NCBI GenBank assembly: GCA_004151065.3
Contig: NWUY0300064937.1
Span: 1-21,677, forward strand
Reading direction: 5' to 3'
Length of the DNA: 21,677 nt
Source: Larix sibirica
Taxonomy: Eukaryota; Streptophyta; Pinopsida; Pinales; Pinaceae
Shown here: positions 9,700 to 18,196 of the stretch, one piece after another
Layout of the letters: each line of letters starts with the position of its first letter
How positions within the stretch are numbered: position 1 is the first letter of the stretch
Made by a program: the position numbers and the translations under genes
Notes under the pieces: generated by a model
What the model was told of the DNA's origin: nothing
Databases searched by the model: none
What the model saw: only the letters and a program-made list of their open reading frames with translations

Positions 9700-10135
9700 T
9701 TTATTTGGGTTTTCATTTGAAGCCAAACAAGTATGGGATTAGAAATTGGACTTGGTTGATATATTGGAAAAGGAAAGGACAAACTGTTGGACTCATCGTT
9801 GGATCTCTTAAGTAGGAAGAAAGACACTCATCAAAAGTTTCCTCCAAGCCATCCCTATCTATTGGATGGCGTTTGCAGCCATACCTATTCATACAATATC
9901 TCAGGTTGGACAATGATTTCTCAAATATCATTGGAAAGGAGGATTGGACATGAGGAACAGTGTTGGTGGCTTGGGATACATGGACAAACTGAAGGAAATT
10001 GGTGGTTGGGGAATAAAGCATCTACAATTTTTTGGAAAAGCACTAGTAGCAAAAGGAACTTGGAAATTAATCAACAGAAAAGGAATTTGGCAAGAGATAA
10101 TGATACATAAATATATTACTCCTACTACACTTTAG
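9700..10135 (+). pseudogene. LINE ORF2 thumb/connecting region relic
   Basis: Pieces in order are YLFGFSFEA (usual Y-L-G-x-x), KTLIKSFLQAIPIYWMAFAA (usual L-V-x-x-V-L-x-A-I-P-x-Y-x-M-S), and GGWGIKHLQFFGKALVAKGT (about 10000-10060), matching G-G-L-G-x-x-x-L-x-x-x-N-x-A-L-x-x-K-W. WKLINRKGIWQEIMIHKYI then fits W-R-x-x-x-x-x-x-S-L-W-x-x-V-x-x-x-K-Y. The stretch at 9944-10135 is one of the longer unbroken coding stretches in ORF2. Confidence 0.8.
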
Positions 10136-10494
10136 GATTGGTTGAGAAACCCAATAAAAAACACCAAGGAGGATCAAATTTTTGGAAGTCCCTCATTCTC
10201 TCTACATAGTTTATAACTGACAAATTATGTTGGAAGGTGGGTAATGGCATCAAAATTAGGATGGGAATGGATAGTTAGCAGTAATCCCTGTTGGATACTC
10301 AATGCTAATCCAACTATTTGATGCATTCATAAATCACAACTTGTACTACCTCAATCAAATTTCCATATGCAATGTCAATGGTGTACAATAGTGGGCCTTT
10401 GCTCAAGACATCGTGCTACATGGCATCGAAGGAAATTATTGGACCACTTATACAAACTCGCTTCTATAGGATAGCATTATTCTGAGAGATGATA

Positions 10495-10800
10495 AGGATG
10501 AATTACTTTGGGAAGGAAACACAAAAAATGGCAAGTACAATGTAAAATTGGGATATCGCATGCTACGCCCAGGAATAACGGTTGACAATCTCTGGTGGTG
10601 GAAGCATCTATAGAAAGTACAAGCTTCCCCAAAAATTATATTCCATACCGGGTTAACACTTAAAAAATCAGTCCTTACATGGGACATGTTAAGACGAATA
10701 AGTTGGAAGGGACTAACTCAGTGCATTCTTTGTAGGGAAGAGGATGAAACTACAGCTCATTTATTTCTTTCGTTGTCAATTCTCCAAGGCAATCTAGGAA
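10495..10800 (+). pseudogene. LINE ORF2 zf-RVT domain relic
   Basis: ELLWEGNTKNGKYNVKLGYR (about 10501-10560) is the W-x-x-x-x-x-G-x-F-x-V-x-x-x-Y start. WWWKHL and VQASPKIIFH follow (usual P-P-K-I-x-x-F), then TWDMLRR (usual T-x-D-x-L-x-x-R) and CILCREEDETTAHLFLSLS (usual C-x-x-C-x-x-x-x-E-x-x-x-H-L-F-F-x-C). The zinc-binding C-x-x-C and His survive. The last Cys is in another frame (RCQFSKAI), showing a frameshift near 10770. Confidence 0.82.
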
Positions 10801-11089
10801 ATTTGGAGGAAACTTTCCAAATCCCATTTGATATAGGCGGGTAACAAAATCAACGAAGCACTTCAATTTTGGCTCAACTCAATGGAAGAGGGGGGGAATT
10901 ATTGGCTCTGGAAATAATTTGGCCAACCTGGCTTGCCTGTAATGAAGGTATCTTTCAAAAAACAAACCTACATATACTCAATTTTCTATGGACTAAAGGC
11001 TAGCAGATCATCACTAATAAGTGTCAAGAAGCCAGAATTTCCAAGAGTATTGAATCATCTAATAGTATTGAATCATCCTAAGTACGATC

Positions 11090-11556
11090 TATCAATTCCT
11101 TGTGTATATTTTGGTAGTGCTTCATTGGGTAACCTAAGGCCTGGAAAATCATGTGGTTGGATTAAAATGTTGAATGGAAATAAACTATCTTTTATACTTG
11201 GTTTGGGCCACTCCACAAACAATAGGGTAAAACTCGTAGCTGTGTGTACATTACTAAAAAAACCTAGTATATTGGAATTAGAGAATTGGTTATTTTTGGA
11301 GACTCACAGGTGTGCATTCAATGGATCATAGGAAATAGTGAGCAAGTGGATATCTCTCAGCAGGAAATGGTGAATACAACAAAGGAGATCATATCTCAAA
11401 TGCAACAGACTACCCTCTCTCATATCTACAAGGAACTCAACAAAGAAGCAAATCATTTGACGGAAAGGGTTGTTCTCAAGCCTGGAGGTAAGTTTACTAT
11501 GGAGCAAGATTTAGTCGTGATATCCCTACAAAGTGCTCGGATTTATCTAGTCTAGA
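11090..11556 (+). pseudogene. LINE ORF2 terminal RNase H relic
   Basis: CVYFGSASLGNLRPGKSCGW (from about 11100) corresponds to the Y-F-D-G-A-S-x-G-N-P-G-x-x-G-x-G start, with the catalytic Asp replaced by Gly. GLGHSTNNRVKLVAVCTLLK (about 11201-11260) is the T-N-N-x-A-E-L helix, with catalytic Glu replaced by Lys. After a frameshift, VIFGDSQVCIQWIIGN (11289-11336) keeps the G-D-S Asp, and HIYKELNKEANHLTERVVLK (about 11420-11480) is the H-x-Y-R-E-x-N-x-x-A-D-x-L end. RNase H would remove template RNA. This domain marks the L1 subgroup of plants that acquired an RNase H. Confidence 0.85.
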
Positions 11557-11822
11557 ATCATGGAAATTTGTTTTAACCATATGACTGCTATATAGAGTGA
11601 TAGTTTTTTGGAAATCTCTCATGTTTTCTTATGTAACAGTGGATATCTAGACAAATCCCTACTCCATGAAGTTGAATTAGTCAAAGTTTTCTTTTGATGA
11701 GCTAATATGAGCATTTTGAAAAATGATTGGGCCAAATATGCAAAAATTCTCAAGACATTATATATAAGTACTCCTTTTACTAGTAAAATGAGTAGACATT
11801 TTTAACTTAAGGAAAAAAAATA
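11557..11822 (+). other. LINE 3' untranslated tail with A-run
   Basis: Non-coding sequence after the RNase H relic contains TTTTGATGAGCTAATATGA near 11692-11710, typical of the short stem region at plant LINE 3' ends, and finishes in an A-run at 11814-11821. The precise end is uncertain. Confidence 0.5.
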
Positions 11823-12153
11823 ATACTATTACATTTGAATTTATTTTTTGAATAATAAGAATTTTGACTAGTCTCAATTTAATCAACTAATAAAATATAT
11901 CAAACAATATTTAATACCACAATATAATCTCTCTAGTTTTTTTTTTCTTTTTGATTTATCATTATAGCAAGTGTCTTTCCCACTATGGAAATATTACAAA
12001 GAATTGTAGTTAACTTTGATATGTATATTTAACATTTTTTATGTTTGAAAGCACTTCAATTAAGACATTGTGACTAAAGGTATTTATTTCACCAAATTTT
12101 CCAAGACTTGTACCTAATCCTATTTGTAGAGGAGGCCTTATTTACACCAGTGA
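11823..12153. other. AT-rich spacer with a pyrimidine tract
   Basis: No open frame or known element was found. A T/C run at about 11930-11955 stands out. Copy 2 of the 1.8 kb repeat begins at the right edge, with weak similarity perhaps from 12125. Confidence 0.4.
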
Positions 12154-12464
12154 GACAAATCAGTTGCATGAGAGATGACCATAAGAAACAAACATATATT
12201 TGAAGGATTTGAAGTTAGATGGGAATATAAAACCCCTTCATCTTACCACCTAACAAAGCCCACATACACTATATAATATGTATTTCCTTCTACTTGAATA
12301 AAACCTCAATTTCTTTTTTCTTCCTTGGAAAATACATCTTAGGAAATCCTCAAGCACTTCCCCTAATTCTAAGGATGGTGCCCAATGTAAAGTGGGCCAT
12401 GTGAAGTATTGTAGTCTAACTCGGTAGGGACATCAAGAGAGGCCCACATACACAGAAGCAACTA

Positions 12465-12530
12465 GCCCAAGGGTTTGACCCCGAGAGAGCCCATTTTCTA
12501 TTCACATAGCTCAACCACTCAATCTAGCCC
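12465..12530 (-). mobile_element. tRNA-like box A/box B pair (SINE-type head) inside repeat copy 2
   Basis: On the minus strand, box A-like TAGATTGAGTGG (complement of 12515-12526) precedes box B GGGTCAAACCC (complement of 12471-12481). This box B is closer to the GGTTCRANNCC consensus than the one in copy 1. The spacing of about 33 bases fits a tRNA-derived SINE head. Confidence 0.55.
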
Positions 12531-13598
12531 TCAAAGGTTAAACCTCATTTTCCTATGCATTTAGGTTCCCTAATTGATTTTAGTTCATAATAAATAATAA
12601 AATAATTATGTAATTTTGTCTAAAAAATAGGCTAAGAAAGGTCCAAACCAACTTTTCGTTAACTCAAAAAAATATTGAAGGGATGATAGTACAAAGAAAT
12701 AAGAAATTTACATATTTTTCACTACAAAAATGTTTTACTTACATATGATCACAAAAAAGTATTGCTCAAAGTACAACTCAAAAATCTAAAAGTTTTCCAT
12801 AAGCTTTGTGACCTTTACCAATGCTAAAAACATATTTAGTATAGACCTAACAAGGGGATTTGAAGTTAGTAACCACATTTATTAATCTTGCCATGAGCAT
12901 TGATCATTGCATTCTATTAAAAAATGAGAGTTGTTCCTACATATTTGAGGCCCAACATTCCAAGATTCATTTATCCATTGTAATGGCATTAGGCCATGAT
13001 CCAATGAATTTACTTATCAAGGCTCGATCCATGAGGATGGAAGCTTTCTATCAAGGTTTTGGAGTTTGGATAGGGAGAGTTGGAATCATTACCCCCTTCA
13101 TGAACTGACTTGTAGGGGATGATCTTTCAAGCTTGATTGAGGTTGCTAGTAGTTTTTCGAGAGGAAGACCTAGATCTCTAGGCATAGATTGATCTATGGA
13201 GGTTGGTGCCATGAGAATTGAACTACCTAATACTAACAGCTACAAGTAAGTAGCACTAGACATAGGCATCCTAGGAGTTGATAGAGGTGGAACTTGGCAT
13301 CATTTTTTTCCATTTATGTAAGGCTATGTTAACATGCAAATTGTTTTGGATTTGGATGAGGGAGTAGATTTCCTCATAAAAGCAACCATTATTAATCTTT
13401 ATTGTATTTAGAAATACCACTTTTCCTAAGGTTACAATAGGGTATTCGAGCATGAGGATCTCCCAATTTGTCTTAGTATTTAGGGCTTAGTAGTACTTCT
13501 CCTTACAAGGCTTCATATCCCTCATGTTCAAAGGTTTCTTTATTAAGGTCTTGAGCATATATTTCATTTTTCTCAATATTGTTGCCCTATTCAACTAC

Positions 13599-13930
13599 TA
13601 GTCTACGATCTTGTTTGATGTTCTTCAAATGTGGGAGTATGATGCATTTAGATTTTCTAAAAATTTCCTAGCCAAAGCTTACTTTTTTGTAAGTTACCAT
13701 GAACCTTATTTGGTTATATTGTTCAATAATTCTATAATCAATTTTGAATCCAAGTTTACTTTTATATTAAGGATTCCATGTTTTAAGCCAAGTTGCATTC
13801 CTTCAAGAAGGGCCTCAGTTTCTACATGATTGTTTGTGAAAGCCCCTACACCATTCTACCATATTTATTTCTAAAACCCACCACACTTGTTGGTCCTAGG
13901 TTGCCTTTTGCCTCCAATTTAGTTTAATAC
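13599..13930 (-). pseudogene. RNase H (RVT_3-type) relic in repeat copy 2
   Basis: The minus strand reads KLEAKGNLGP, RNKYG, then GAFTNNHVETEALLEGMQL with GLKHGILNIKVNLDSKLIIE, then LLNNITK and, after a frame change, SYSHI and NKIVD. This is the better of the two antisense copies. The T-N-N-H-x-E helix keeps its Glu, and the D-S strand keeps Asp (L-D-S in place of G-D-S). Family order matches the RNase H that ends plant LINE ORF2 proteins. Stops and frameshifts make it non-functional. It shares every landmark with the relic in copy 1, and its sequence differs clearly from the plus-strand RNase H at 11090-11556, so it comes from another element family. Confidence 0.7.
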
Positions 13931-13946
13931 CTAATCTTCTCTTGGA

Positions 13947-14384
13947 GATTTCCACATGTTTGTTGTCATTATTAGCCCTTAAAAAGTCATTCTTAAATGG
14001 TGTAGTGAATTGAACATATGAGAAAATATCAAAGGGTAAAATCTTTATGTAATAAATTACATTTTTAGGGAAAATTCCTCACATCTCACTTCCAAATATA
14101 TTACAAGTATATCCTACACCAAAAAGCTTAAACAACAATAAGCAACCACCAACAACTTAACATGCATAGGTAGTACCACCTCACAAATAAGAGAGCCCAC
14201 TCGAAGGATGACATAGGAGATCAAGTATGACCAACTCAACCCCGAGGTAGTCAAAGTTTCTCTAGTAATATATTTACCGCTTGCGTTTATGCTTGAGTTT
14301 GTGTCAGTTCTTGCAAGTGCAAGTCATAAGTGACTTTGATGTAATAGATACCCCCAATCATGGGGATTTTGTTGAAGGTTAGTT
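13947..14384. other. Spacer without a recognisable gene
   Basis: AT-rich DNA with no supported gene. The sequence near 14312-14325 (CTTGCAAGTGCAAG) is partly palindromic. It ends at the target-site duplication of the next element. Confidence 0.4.
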
Positions 14385-14392
14385 GTTGTAGT
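14385..14392 (+). repeat. Left copy of 8-bp target-site duplication
   Basis: GTTGTAGT sits directly before the left inverted repeat and is identical to 15194-15201. Confidence 0.75.
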
Positions 14393-14397
14393 CAAAG

Positions 14398-14811
14398 TCA
14401 CCGGATTCGATGGTTTTTCACCTTCAAAATTGAAATTCGCCAATTTTTGTAGGAACCCAAATTTGTTCTATAAAAATCACAATTTTTCTTATGTGTAAAC
14501 CCTATCCCGCCGCTCATGACTTCATTACTCGAGTTTTCTGGACTGTTTTTCTGTAGTGTGAGCCCACGGCCTCCTTGAGGGTTTCGTACCAAGGTTTCTA
14601 GCCAGTTCCTAACAAGTCGTGGATATCTACATGCACTCAGCTTTGCGAGGGGAATGTGTGCCACTCCCAAGTCAGTCGATCGATGGATGGAGGGACTTTC
14701 GTAATCCTCAAGCGTTCCATTAGTTCGCAACTTGTCGACAGTCGATCGAGGGGGTGGAATCGGCGATAAGTTGATCTCTTTCTGTTTTTCTAAGGTCGAT
14801 CGAGGGAGCAT
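14398..14811 (-). CDS. Open frame of unknown meaning inside the hAT-like element
   Basis: A 137-codon minus-strand frame starts with ATG at 14811 and ends in the left inverted repeat. It is basic and Arg/Ser/Pro-rich, with no domain recognised, no signal peptide and no membrane segment. Its length is helped by the higher GC content of this stretch, and its last codons are transposon end sequence. It is therefore probably not a gene. The region could instead be captured host sequence: the minus strand contains AGGGTTT, common in plant leader sequences. Low confidence that it is expressed. Confidence 0.2.
   Translation of the reverse strand: MLPRSTLEKQKEINLSPIPPPRSTVDKLRTNGTLEDYESPSIHRSTDLGVAHIPLAKLSACRYPRLVRNWLETLVRNPQGGRGLTLQKNSPENSSNEVMSGGIGFTHKKNCDFYRTNLGSYKNWRISILKVKNHRIR
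14674..14806 (+). repeat. Three copies of (A/G)GTCGATCGA(G/T)GG inside the hAT-like element
   Basis: The 13-base motif occurs at 14674-14686, 14740-14752 and 14794-14806, with 66 and 54 bases between starts. The core TCGATCGA is palindromic. Repeated motifs inside hAT ends can be transposase binding sites, but here they lie far from the termini, so that role is only a possibility. Confidence 0.6.
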
Positions 14812-15090
14812 TGGTTAACATGTTATGGTTCTTTTTGATAAAAGGGGATTTTAGAGATGTGAATACTCTAAAAATTTAATGATTTTAATGATATTTGAAA
14901 TGATTTTAATGATTTTAGTTTCAAATGTATATTTTTTTTAAATTTGAAACTTTGACTTTCTAAAATAAACCACATTTTAGTAATCATCATAAATGAAAAT
15001 AAGTTATATGATATTTAAATAATTCAATATATCATTATTATATTTTATATAAAATGAAAAAAATAATAGTTTCTAAAATTTATACTAACT

Positions 15091-15165
15091 CGAATTCAAT
15101 GCCGAATTTTTTGTTGAATTTTATCACAAAAAATTTCCTTGCCGAATTTCAAGATCCCCGAATTC
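15091..15165 (+). repeat. Four subterminal CGAATT motifs at the right end of the hAT-like element
   Basis: CGAATT occurs at 15091-15096, 15103-15108, 15143-15148 and 15160-15165, within 105 bases of the right terminus. Subterminal repeats of this kind are the usual binding sites of hAT transposases. The role is inferred from position. Confidence 0.5.
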
Positions 15166-15193
15166 GAACACGAACTCGAACCAGGTGACTTAG

Positions 15194-15201
15194 GTTGTAG
15201 T
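15194..15201 (+). repeat. Right copy of 8-bp target-site duplication
   Basis: GTTGTAGT directly follows the right inverted repeat and is identical to 14385-14392. Confidence 0.75.
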
Positions 15202-15500
15202 TTGCAAGTCACTCATGCTCATTGCAATATCTTACATAAGACAATCATCACATGCATGTGATCATCAATGACACTCTAATCAAAAAAATGTGCAAATGAC
15301 ACTTTTCAAAATGGGATATTACAATGACATAAATATGTTTCACAATCCACAAAAGCTACATTTTTACTAAAGTGTTGTCATGGGGGATATTATTATATGA
15401 AATCACTTATGACTTATCCCTCACCCCAACCATGTAAAATGTTCTATTTATGCAAATGTAATGACTCATACAAAAGATATTGTTGGAGAGATTTGAACTT
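15202..15500. other. AT-rich spacer without a recognisable gene
   Basis: Nothing codes here and no repeat was recognised. It joins the hAT-like element to the tandem-repeat block. Confidence 0.4.
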
Positions 15501-16520
15501 TGGTATAAAGATAACACCATCAATGTTTTACCAACCAAACAATTCTATTAATAAATTTTAAATTCAATATAAACCCAAACACATGTTTGTTTCTCTTCAT
15601 TCAGTTATGTTAGGTATTGGGCTGATATTTTTGTGCTGATCAACTTGATAGTTTTCTTGCTGATTATCCCTGATATTTTTACTCTTCGGAGGCTGATACA
15701 AATGTGATATGATATTTGTATGTAACTGGGATCTGCATTTTCAGATTATTTGGACAATTTTTGACGATGATATACTTTTTTATTCTTTGAATAGCAAAGT
15801 ACCAGTTGTTTTCTATTTAAAAAAAAGTTTTGGTCAAAGTCTTTATTAAAATATATTTCAATTTTCATCCATTGATACTTTATTTTTAAAAGGAATTGAA
15901 ATATACTTCACCAACCAAACCCTTATTAATAAATTATAAATTCAACATAAACCCAAACCCATGTTTCAAGTTTTGGCAAACATTGTTATTAAGATAATAT
16001 AAACCCAAAACCCATATTTTCAAGTTTTGGTTAACATTCTTTATTAAGATATATTTCATTCATTAATATTTTTTTGGTTAACATTCTTTATTAAGATATA
16101 TTTCATTCATTAATATTTTTCAAGAGAATTGAACATCGTCCAAAAATAACACAACCAACACTTTACCAACCAAACAAACCCGAAGTAATAAATTTTAAAA
16201 ATTAATATAAACCTAAACTCATAAATTTTAAATTCAATATAAACCCAAACTCCTATTTTAAATTTTAAATTCAATATAAACTCAAACTCATATTTTCAAG
16301 TTTTGGTTTTAAATTCAATATAAAGCCAAACTCATATTTTCAAGTTTTTGGCAAACTTGATAAACTGTCTTTATCGAGATATATTTCATTCATTGGATCC
16401 ATTTTACCAACCATGTAAACCCTATTAATAAATTTTAAATTCAATATAAAAACCCAAACCCATATTTTCAAATTTTGGTCAACGTCTTTATTGGGATATA
16501 TTTCATTCATTGGGTCCATG
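15500..16520 (+). repeat. Degenerate AT-rich tandem-repeat block
   Basis: The block is built from recurring phrases. AAATTCAATATAAA occurs at 15560, 16230, 16267, 16311 and 16437, with variants near 15937 and 16199. CCAACCAAAC occurs near 15530, 15912 and 16169. CATATTTTCAAGTTTT and GATATATTTCATTCATT also recur. The basic unit seems to be about 105-120 bp, with shorter units amplified within it. The stretch 15600-15780 is different, with several GCTGAT or CTGATATTTTT phrases, and may be an insertion. A decayed satellite or minisatellite is the simplest reading. It is strongly A/T-rich, which would also suit a scaffold-attachment region, but that is only a guess. Confidence 0.7.
16029..16120 (+). 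repeat. Perfect 45-bp tandem duplication, period 47
   Basis: The 45 bases at 16029-16073 (beginning GGTTAACATTCTTTATTAAG) recur exactly at 16076-16120. Perfect identity inside a decayed array marks a recent slippage or unequal-exchange event. Confidence 0.85.
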
Positions 16521-16835
16521 CAATTGTATTTGCATGTGCACCAGAAATCTCTTATGTGGAACCTTAAATGAGCTTCATGTTTAAAAGAACTTCATGTTAG
16601 GTGGTTGAAAGCTACCCAACAAGCATTTTATGTGTGAATAGGACCCACGCCCAATAATTTGGCTCCCGTGACTTGGAAACCAAACTTTGTTATCCATATC
16701 CACAATCACATACGGTACCGATTAGTGGCGCGAACAATGCCATCCTTTGAAAATTGACACAAAGTACCTGCTTTTTTTCAAAGCAAGCACGCCATACAGT
16801 GAAAGTAGTGTGTCGTACACACTGTGAATGGGTCC

Positions 16836-16889
16836 AAACAACCCCACGAAACCTCAAATCGAAAACAACCCCACAAAACCTCAAATCGA
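16836..16889 (+). repeat. 27-bp tandem duplication
   Basis: AAACAACCCCACGAAACCTC and the seven bases after it (16836-16862) recur at 16863-16889 with one G to A change. It lies in a GC-richer stretch between 16640 and 16940 that holds no recognised gene. Confidence 0.85.
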
Positions 16890-17233
16890 ATATATGGAAG
16901 ATAAATAAAAGGGTGGCCAAGGTTGACTCAAACTAAAGCCAATCCACCAGATTGTTCAAAGCTGAGGTGAGGTGACATTTGAAGTCAACATCTTAAATCT
17001 CTCGCCAAAAGTTTGCAGGAATTACATCAATATCAGCTATAGGAATGAAGCTTCAAGTACATAAAATTGGGAAACAGACTTTATCTGTTCATATTCAAAT
17101 AATGACCGTTCTTGGAACTCTTTGCATCCCATCAATGTATTGGATAAGTCAAGAAATAGATATAAAATCCAACACAAATCCTGCATCATTAACTAGTCCA
17201 TTAAGATACAGTACAGTGGTCAACTCTTCAAAC

Positions 17234-17307
17234 GCACCTTGTGAATTCCACCTCGCAGTAGTTGACAACTGCACCTTGTAAATTCCACTTGTGGTGGTTG
17301 ATAACCA
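17234..17307 (+). repeat. 37-bp imperfect tandem duplication
   Basis: GCACCTTGTGAATTCCACCT at 17234 recurs as GCACCTTGTAAATTCCACTT at 17271, and the rest of the unit (GTNGTTGANAAC) also repeats. A partial third unit may precede it (GTGGTCAACTCTTCAAAC, 17216-17233). Overlapping open frames on both strands here look like by-products of the repeat. Confidence 0.75.
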
Positions 17308-18196
17308 TACTATCATTTGGATCTCATATTTGGGGGCCAGGGTCAATTTCCAGCGTTGTCATCATTTAGATTTCATGTCTGGAACCTAGTATGTGCTCAG
17401 TTGTGTTGCCACCTAGTAGTCCCTCCCAATAACATCTTGAAAGAAAGAGATTTCATTGAAAAGGGAGAGAGAGGGAATATATTATATTGTTTTATGACCT
17501 AAATCACACAAAAGTTGATTTGAACTACCAGTCATGCTACAATAATAACATGCAAACACTTGTCAAATGCAAATTCAGATTTGTTGTCAACTGCAGAGAG
17601 CATGTGCAAAGCATGATAGGTTTAGCTCATAAAAGGTATTCTCCCAAAATCACATAATTTGACAAACCAATAAATTGCAACAACTAGAAATGGATTCAAG
17701 ACCACCAGGGATTGCCTTGGTTGGTCAAGAAAGGGTGGTGATATCCCCCCACTAGCGTTCAATTTCCCCAAGAGTGTGGTATGTTTAACCACCAGCCAAA
17801 TAAATACTAGGATAGGACCATCATGGCAAGCAAAAGGGCAGGCGAGCATGGTGATGAACAATATTCCTAACCCCTAGTTCTGTTAGCATTCCCTCAATCG
17901 CAAGGTTGATTGGGAAGCACTGATCAAGTTTAAAAGAAGCATCCTCAATAGCTTCCCTTTTTAGAAATGGATTACCTTCTATGAATAAACTAGACATTAA
18001 TAAATTGAATATATAATCATTGTATGGAGAACAAAAAGGAGAAATCTAGAAATGAAAATCTGGACAAACAAAGAGAAAGAACGAGAAAGGAGGCTGGGTA
18101 GTAGATTATATCAAAGGGAGCAAACAGATGAGAAACATAGCCAGAAAAAACAGTAGATAAGGTGTGCTACTGACTCTGGACTTTGGAACAATGAAT
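17308..18196. other. Interval without a supported gene
   Basis: No family was recognised in any frame. Minus-strand sequence near 17720-17800 (GGCTGGTGGTTAAAC, later GAAATTGAACGC) loosely resembles a decayed SINE head, but the boxes are too poor to call. Confidence 0.4.

Larger units (their letters stand above)
7455..11556 (+). pseudogene. LINE ORF2 polyprotein relic (endonuclease, reverse transcriptase, RNase H)
   Basis: The polyprotein would nick target DNA and copy the element RNA. All domains are found in order, spread over the three forward frames: endonuclease, reverse transcriptase, the conserved connecting region, zf-RVT and RNase H. Total length, about 1,370 codons, fits plant L1 ORF2. 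Active-site losses are visible in the endonuclease (QET motif Glu to Gln), in reverse transcriptase motif A (first Asp to Asn) and in RNase H (Asp to Gly, Glu to Lys). Stops and frameshifts occur every few dozen codons, so no product longer than about 140 residues is possible. The domains are listed separately. Confidence 0.85.
5230..11822 (+). mobile_element. Degenerate, nearly full-length plant L1-type LINE (RNase H-bearing)
   Basis: Conserved pieces occur in the correct order for a plant L1-type non-LTR retrotransposon: a DUF4283 gag domain with a knuckle remnant (5850-6425), endonuclease (7460-8190), reverse transcriptase (8349-9680), connecting region (9700-10135), zf-RVT (10495-10800), RNase H (11090-11556), and a 3' tail ending in an A-run at 11814-11821. 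The element would copy itself by target-primed reverse transcription. Dozens of stops and frame changes and several lost catalytic residues show it is old and inactive. The 5' limit is uncertain; P/S-rich coding-like sequence with KPPFADIL near 5338 resembles an ORF1 N-terminus. No target-site duplication was identified with confidence. Confidence 0.85.
12154..13946 (-). repeat. 1.8 kb dispersed direct repeat, copy 2 (LINE-like 3' part read on the minus strand)
   Basis: Collinear with 393-2211 and of nearly the same length (1,793 against 1,819 bases). Both copies start with GACAAATCA and end near CTCTTGGA. Beyond those points the flanks are unrelated to the eye. The minus strand carries an RNase H relic at the right end (13599-13930) and a tRNA-like box pair near the left end (12471-12526). 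The open frames at 12860-13108 and 13611-13829 are not conserved as frames in copy 1, so they are not treated as genes. Matching truncation points argue either for one duplication event or for a defined element boundary. Confidence 0.75.
14393..15193. mobile_element. 801-bp non-autonomous hAT-like DNA transposon
   Basis: The left end CAAAGTCACCGGATTCGA (14393-14410) pairs with the reverse complement of the right end, CTAAGTCACCTGGTTCGA (from 15193 back to 15176), at 15 of 18 positions. Subterminal similarity continues: TTGAAATTCGCCAA near 14428-14441 matches TTGAAATTCGGCAA on the complement near 15138-15151. An exact 8-bp duplication, GTTGTAGT, flanks the element. Eight-base duplications with short inverted repeats beginning with C-A or T-A are the hallmark of hAT elements. 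No transposase (no BED finger or hAT dimerisation pattern) fits in 801 bp, so a related autonomous copy would be needed for movement. The left half is GC-richer, and the right half is very AT-rich. Confidence 0.72.

Noticed and set aside
11814-11960. T-run at 11930-11955 as the tail of the minus-strand element in repeat copy 2
   Set aside because: It lies about 200 bases outside the repeat boundary, and copy 1 has no equivalent tract.
12860-13108. 82-codon plus-strand open frame in repeat copy 2
   Set aside because: The matching region in copy 1 (around 1120-1350) is broken by stops, and the evidence for coding in these repeats is on the minus strand.
393-13946. Direct repeats as long terminal repeats of a gypsy or copia element
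   Set aside because: No TG...CA ends, tRNA primer-binding site after copy 1 or polypurine tract before copy 2 could be found, no gag, protease or integrase lies between them, and each repeat encodes an antisense RNase H relic. The idea is kept only as an open alternative in the findings.
17720-17800. Additional minus-strand SINE head
   Set aside because: GGCTGGTGGTTAAAC and GAAATTGAACGC depart too far from the box A and box B consensus.
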